A stretch of 64,000 nucleotides of DNA, from the NCBI GenBank assembly GCA_030268105.1, contig BSDZ01000094.1, forward strand, positions 558,001 to 622,000, given 5' to 3'. Made by a program: the position numbers and the translations under genes. This document shows, piece after piece, positions 59,801-64,000 of this stretch. Source of the DNA: Volvox africanus. Its lineage: Eukaryota; Chlorophyta; Chlorophyceae; Chlamydomonadales; Volvocaceae. Every line of letters starts with the position of its first letter. Position 1 is the stretch's first letter. Under the pieces are notes generated by a model. It worked only from the letters and a program-made list of their open reading frames with translations, was not told where the DNA came from and made no database searches.

Positions 59801-59948
59801 GACACTGGACGCCCAGAACAACTGGATCAAGGTGGGGCTGCGTTGGGAGGACGGTGCCGAGGGTGAGGAGGACACGGACCCGCAACAGGACAACGAGTCG
59901 GCGGCCGGCGAGGCTACCAACCCCATGTACGCCGGTCGAGATCCCTAA
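53866..59948 (+). CDS. PLC: Phosphoinositide-specific phospholipase C (X-Y-C2)
   Basis: Ten exons join in phase: 53866-54063, 54136-54231, 54600-54692, 55447-55572, 56646-56739, 58136-58179, 58399-58740, 58891-59058, 59306-59477, 59698-59948, giving 527 aa. The X domain has [14 protein letters not shown] (catalytic His about 46), [10 protein letters not shown] (calcium ligands about E76 and D78) and IITMENHTD (second catalytic His about 123). A charged linker ([17 protein letters not shown]) precedes the Y domain ([33 protein letters not shown]). A C2 domain ends the protein ([52 protein letters not shown]). It cleaves PtdIns(4,5)P2 to IP3 and diacylglycerol at membranes. There is no EF-hand or PH domain. 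The N-terminus MGNSCTC fits N-myristoylation at Gly2 with nearby palmitoylatable Cys. TGTAA lies at 60317-60321. Confidence 0.95.
55060..55164. repeat. 45-bp inverted repeat (hairpin) in PLC intron 3
   Basis: Arms 55060-55104 and 55120-55164 pair with a 15-nt loop. Mismatches are only at 55080/55144, 55068/55156 and 55063/55161, plus one G-U. The inner 23 bp next to the loop are perfect. Confidence 0.93.
57503..57734. repeat. 80-bp foldback element in PLC intron 5
   Basis: Arms 57503-57583 and 57655-57734 are inverted copies with two substitutions and one 1-nt indel, around a 71-nt loop. The whole stretch is AT-rich compared with the neighbouring exons. Homology stops sharply at the outer ends. 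Confidence 0.93.
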
Positions 59949-60316
59949 GCGCAGATCTCTAGGGCCTTGCAGCCATTCCGCTGAGCAAGGATGGAAGGCG
60001 GCGGCTGCAGCCCGGAAGGCAGTGGCGAGAGAGCGAATGGGGCGGAATACTGCTCAGGCAGAGGTAGCACGGTGTCTTGGGGCCCTTCTCCCGCACACAC
60101 ACACACACACACAACGGAAGTAAACCTGGTTACTAAGGGCAGTGTGAGATGCACATGTCCGGTACGTGTACCCTTTAACCCGTTTTGGAATCATTTTCAT
60201 GTTTTTGCACCGACGTGCGGTGCGGTACACATGTAGTAGTTTACCGATATGTTGTACGGTAATGAGGCCGTATGATGTACTCCCCCCTCGGCTTGAGTTT
60301 CTGATTTCATGCTTGT

Positions 60317-60321
60317 TGTAA
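60317..60321 (+). promoter_or_regulatory. TGTAA poly(A) signal for the PLC gene
   Basis: This is the first TGTAA after the PLC stop, about 370 bp downstream, in transcript sense. Confidence 0.5.
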
Positions 60322-60789
60322 AGCTCGCAAGGGGAGGGGACGGTACGGGAGGGGCGGGAGGGACAGGAGGGGCGGGAGCCAAGGGGGATTCACATTTGAG
60401 GTGCGTGGGCCGATTGGCGGGTGGGGTATACCGGGGAGCGGTATATCGTGTGGAAAGTAGATGGATTGATGCATGATGGGTGGGACACCAAATTCTCCAT
60501 TAGCTGTCTGAAAAGAAGCGGAGTCGTGCCACAATGGTCATGGTCAGAATGAAGAAGCAAGATGGTCAGAGCCACTTTATCGAAACAGTGGTTGGTTGAT
60601 TGCTGGTGGCGGAGGACGGTTGGTGGTGGCACCACAATTCATAGAGATGTCGAATTGATTGAGGGATTTCTGGAATGTATGAATGTGGCCTGGTTGGGAG
60701 CCTCGAGCTGTTAGCTTCAAGGTTAGCGGGTGGCTTGGGGTTGTTTGCTTTTGCAATGTGCGTGGGAACACGTTGTTGTTATCTATGTA

Positions 60790-60849
60790 GTGCGTATCAG
60801 GACGCACGCGGCGCACTTCTAAGTGCGCTTGAAGCACTCGTTAGTGCTT
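60790..60849. repeat. Three tandem hairpins with 21-nt period
   Basis: GTGCGT/ACGCAC (60790-60807, 6 bp, 6-nt loop), GCGCACTT/AAGTGCGC (60811-60828, 8 bp, 2-nt loop) and AAGCACT/AGTGCTT (60832-60849, 7 bp, 4-nt loop) are each 18 nt long, perfectly paired, and separated by exactly 3 nt. Confidence 0.9.
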
Positions 60850-61051
60850 GCACGACAAGCTCTACGGGCACCGTATCGGAATATGATGCATTAATACGTT
60901 GTTTCTTATATTCGCACGTTGCCCCCGAGTGGTATTCGACACCGCGCAAAGCAAGCCCGTTGCCAGCTCCGATGCCGTGGAGTTTGGCTTCCGTGACGTA
61001 CTCGTATGTCGTACAGTTCTCACCAATCTCCCATCGCAGCACCTTACCAGT
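60797..61051 (-). CDS. Open frame of unknown origin, no start codon seen
   Basis: The minus-strand frame runs 84 codons between in-frame stops, with a composition that looks protein-like (for example WEIGENCTTYEYVTEAKLHG and GVEYHSGATCEYKKQR). No ATG opens it. A weak acceptor-like TAAG precedes the GTG at 61042. The 3' end overlaps the hairpin cluster. I recognise no family; it could be a terminal exon, a fragment of a mobile element or chance. Confidence 0.2.
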   Translation of the reverse strand, partial: TGKVLRWEIGENCTTYEYVTEAKLHGIGAGNGLALRGVEYHSGATCEYKKQRINASYSDTVPVELVVQALTSASSALRSAPRAS

Positions 61052-62161
61052 TTAGACGGTTAATAATTTGCGTAATTTACCGCCCAGGCCGCGAGTGATT
61101 AGCTGCTTGCTCATACATGACACTATTAACGTTCGATATAGAATTTCCGGTGCTTATAATTAGCGATGGCCTGACCGTCGTATTTTCGTTTGCTGGACTG
61201 CCTGCCTGGACGGCATGCAGGCTGCAAGCTGCTGCTTGTGATATCATTCCGCTTTGCACCTGTTGCGCGTGCTTAATAACGCACAACGCTTCTCAATCGC
61301 CATTGTTGGACGTCCCTCCCTTGTAAGCTCCGTCCTGTTGATTGGCTTCATGTGCCAGCAGGCCTCATCCAGGCCAGGAGCTCATAATTGCCTTGCTGTT
61401 CTCATCGATGGGCGGGTGGGCATGATGCATGGCCCCAATCTTCTATCATCTCTGCTGTATGTGCAGCAGGTTATGGAGTAAATGAACAATCTGTGGATAT
61501 CTTAGAAATGACGTCTAATGTGAAAGAAATTGGTATAGTTGGTGTGCGCCTGCGTGCGTGCGGCGGTGCAAGATGGCGGGTTTTGATAAGGACGTGTTGA
61601 GCAAATCATCTCGTGCCCGGCAGAAGCACGACAGTACTTCATTCGCTACACGTATGTCGTGGTACCAGCTGGTTCCCTAAGTAATAGTCTGGTTCTCAGG
61701 GGCTGGCCGTTAAATTGATGTTTGCCTTGCTTGTTGGATGTCTCTCCCATAACTACCAGGCAGCATGCATCAGCTGATAATCACACAAGCTCGCACGCAC
61801 GCCACCCCCGACGCCCAAACAAGCTACGCACGCGCCCCAAAGGACAGGGAGTTTAATAAGCAAGGGAAGGAGAAGGTGAGGAGGAAAAGAAAATCACTGG
61901 GCTGCACCGAAATGCTAAAACAGGCACACAATTAACTTTTTATAAATTGTTGGATTTATGAGCGGTCCCTCTGGATCCCCATGAACTTTAGTTTATTGAG
62001 GTATCGGAGAAGAGGCCTCAGAGATTAGGCATCAGCTGCGAATAACAAATAGTGGTAGCTTCCATACTTCCTAGCCGCAGCTGAGGCTGACTCTCACAGC
62101 GCCCAGGCAAGGCTCATAACCTCGGCGGTCACCGCTGACGTGTTGCCACCCTTTGCGTCAC

Positions 62162-64000
62162 AATGACCACCGTGATAGGCAACCCGATCAAAATCTCGCA
62201 TTTTCGTTCCCTCCCCTTTCGTCCCTCCGTCCGTCCCTCCATCCATCTATGCATCGTCTCTCCGTCCTGTCCTCCCTCCATTTCTCCCTCCCCGTTCGTC
62301 ACCCCGTCCCTCCCTCAGCCCCTCCGTTCACATGTCCCTCCGTCCATTCCTCCCTCATTATACCCTCATCCGTCCATCCGTCCCTCCCTCCCTGTCCGTC
62401 CATGTCCGTCCATGTCCGTCCCTCCTCCCTCTTCAATCCCTCCCTCCCTGTCCGTCCCTCCGTCTCAAATTCCCTGTCCGTTCCTCTGTCCCTTTCTCCC
62501 TGCCTGACCCTCCGTCCCTGTCCGTCCCTGTCCATCCCTCCGTCCCTGTCCGTCCCTCCGTCCCTTAGTCCCTCAGACCCTCGGTCCCTCAGTCCCTCAG
62601 TCCCTCCCATCCTGTCCGTCCCTCCATTCCTGTCCGTCCCTCCGTACCTTTCCGTCCCTGCCCGTCCCTCCGTCCCTGTCCGTTCCTTTGTAGCTTTCCT
62701 TCCCTCCGTCCCTCCCTCACTGTCCGTCCCTCCGTCCCTCCCTCCCTCCGTCTCTCCATCCCTGTCCGTCCCTCCGTCCCTGTCCGTCGCTCCCTCCCTA
62801 TCCGTCCCTCCGTCCCTGCCCGTCCCTCTCTCTGTCCTTCCCTCCGTCCCTCCCTCCCTGTCCGTCTTTTCCTCCCTGTCCGTACCTCCCTCCCTGTCCG
62901 TCCCTCCGTGCCTGTCTTCCTGTCCGTCCCTCCCTACCATTCCGTCTCTCCGTCCCTGTCCTTTCCTCCGTCCCTCCCTCCCTGTCCGTCCTTCCGTCCC
63001 TGTCCGTCCCTCCGTCCCTCCGTCCCATGGACCCTGTCCGTTCCTCCGTCCCTGTCCGTCCCTCCGTGCCTGTCTTCCTGTCCGTCCCTCCCTACCATTC
63101 CGTCTCTCCGTCCCTGTCCTTTCCTCCGTCCCTCCCTCCCTGTCCGTCCTTCCGTCCCTGTCCGTCCCTCCGTCCCTCGATACCTGTGCGTCTCTTCGTC
63201 CCCGTCCGTCCCTCTGTCCCTGTCCGTCCCTCAGTCCCTCCGTGTCTCTCTACCTGTCCGTCCCTCCCTCCCTGTCCTTCCCTTCGTCCCTAACTCCCTG
63301 TCCGTCCCGAAGTACCTATCCGTCCCTCCCTCCCTGTCTGATGCTTCCTTCCTGTAAGTCCCTCCGTCCCTCCGTCCCTCCGTCCCTCCCTTTCTGTCCG
63401 TTTATCCGCCCTCCGTCCCTGTCCATCCCTCCATTCCTCCCTCCCTTTTCGTCCCTCCGCTCCTCCCTGCCTGTTCATCCCTCCGTTTCTGTCCGTCGCT
63501 CCCTCCCTGTCGGTCCCTCCGTCCCTCCCTCCCTGACCGTCCCCTCGTCCCTGTCCTTCCCTCCGTCCCTCCCTCCCTGTCCGTCCTTCTGTCCCTGTAA
63601 GTCCTTCTCTTCCTGTCCATCCCTCCCTCCCTCCCTCCCTATCCGTCCCTCCACCCCTCCCTCCCTGTTCTTCCTTCCGTTTCTGTCCGTCGCTCCCCCC
63701 CTGTCCGTCCCTCCGTCCCTCCGTCCCTGTACTTCTCTCCGTAGCTATCTCCTTGTCCGTCCTCCGTCCCTGTCCGTCCTCCGTCCCTGTCAATTCCTCC
63801 GTCTCTCCGTGCCTCCCTACATGTCCGTCCCTGCGTCCCTGTCCGTCCCGTCGTCCCTGTCCGTCCCTCCGTACCATGGATCCGTTCCGTCCCTCCGTCC
63901 CTCCCTACCTGTCTGTCCTTCCGTTCTTCCCTTCCTATCCGTCCCTCCCTCTCTGTCCGTCCCTCCCTCCCTGTCCGTCCCTCCCTCCCTGTCCGTCAAT
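62162..64000. repeat. Pyrimidine-rich CCTCCGTCCCTGT satellite, continues past window
   Basis: About 1.8 kb of degenerate units built from TCCG, TCCC and CTGT blocks runs off the right edge. A segment of about 123 bp at 62894-63016 is repeated nearly exactly at 63052-63174, a 158-bp higher-order period. Confidence 0.93.

Larger units (their letters stand above)
59949..62161. other. Intergenic region after the PLC gene
   Basis: It holds the PLC 3' UTR with a CA run at 60095-60113 and TGTAA at 60317-60321, a cluster of hairpins at 60790-60849, a minus-strand open frame at 60797-61051, and about 1 kb (61050-62161) in which I see no gene or repeat. Confidence 0.5.

Noticed and set aside
62163..63999. 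Open frames rich in Pro-Ser-Val or Gly-Thr-Asp-Arg repeats
   Set aside because: They come from the pyrimidine satellite; all frames look alike and there is no start, intron or domain support.

Overview
The window looks like nuclear DNA of a volvocine or other chlorophycean green alga. The evidence is intron-dense genes whose splice sites keep the reading frame, GC-rich coding sequence, donors of the GTGAGT/GTGCGT/GTACG type, TGTAA poly(A) signals, long Ala/Gly/Gln/Ser runs inside conserved enzymes, abundant GT/CA and hexamer microsatellites, and a gene set that includes plant-type starch branching enzyme and PI-PLC. I see nothing bacterial, viral or CRISPR-like.

Layout, left to right. Positions 1-2243 (+) hold the 3' part of an SR-like protein gene. 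At 3815-4635 (-) is a small three-exon gene for mitochondrial ribosomal protein mL43. At 5003-12453 (+) is a nine-exon PWWP-domain protein of about 1,809 aa. At 15062-23986 (-) is an approximately eleven-exon SUV3-type mitochondrial RNA helicase. At 24355-35415 (+) is a sixteen-exon CSB/ERCC6-type SWI2/SNF2 repair ATPase. At 38897-48745 (-) is a 21-exon starch branching enzyme of 864 aa. At 49769-53221 (-) is a six-exon mitochondrial-carrier-family transporter. At 53866-59948 (+) is a ten-exon PI-PLC of 527 aa. Positions 59949-62161 are intergenic with an unusual hairpin cluster, and 62162 to the window end is a pyrimidine-rich satellite.

Most neighbours alternate in direction. mL43/PWWP, SUV3/CSB and carrier/PLC share short divergent upstream regions of 367, 368 and 644 bp. 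PWWP/SUV3 and CSB/SBE converge. Functionally there is a nuclear group (SR-like protein, PWWP protein, CSB), an organelle group (mL43, SUV3, starch branching enzyme, carrier) and one lipid-signalling enzyme. They are ordinary neighbours, not a pathway cluster.

The most unusual structure is in the SUV3 gene. Exon 5 lies between two long hexanucleotide arrays that are reverse complements of each other, so the pre-mRNA could fold into a dsRNA stem of several hundred bp with exon 5 in its loop. The same loop holds a ten-copy minisatellite whose unit is a copy of the exon 5 donor splice site. Other signals are a 45-bp hairpin and an 80-bp foldback in PLC introns, a heptamer (GCCGTAC/GTACGGC) strongly over-represented between about 5 and 48 kb, a GC-AG intron in the CSB helicase core, a degenerate initiator tRNA-Met copy, and three equally sized hairpins at a 21-nt period near 60.8 kb. 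All exon models were worked out by hand from conserved motifs and splice phase.
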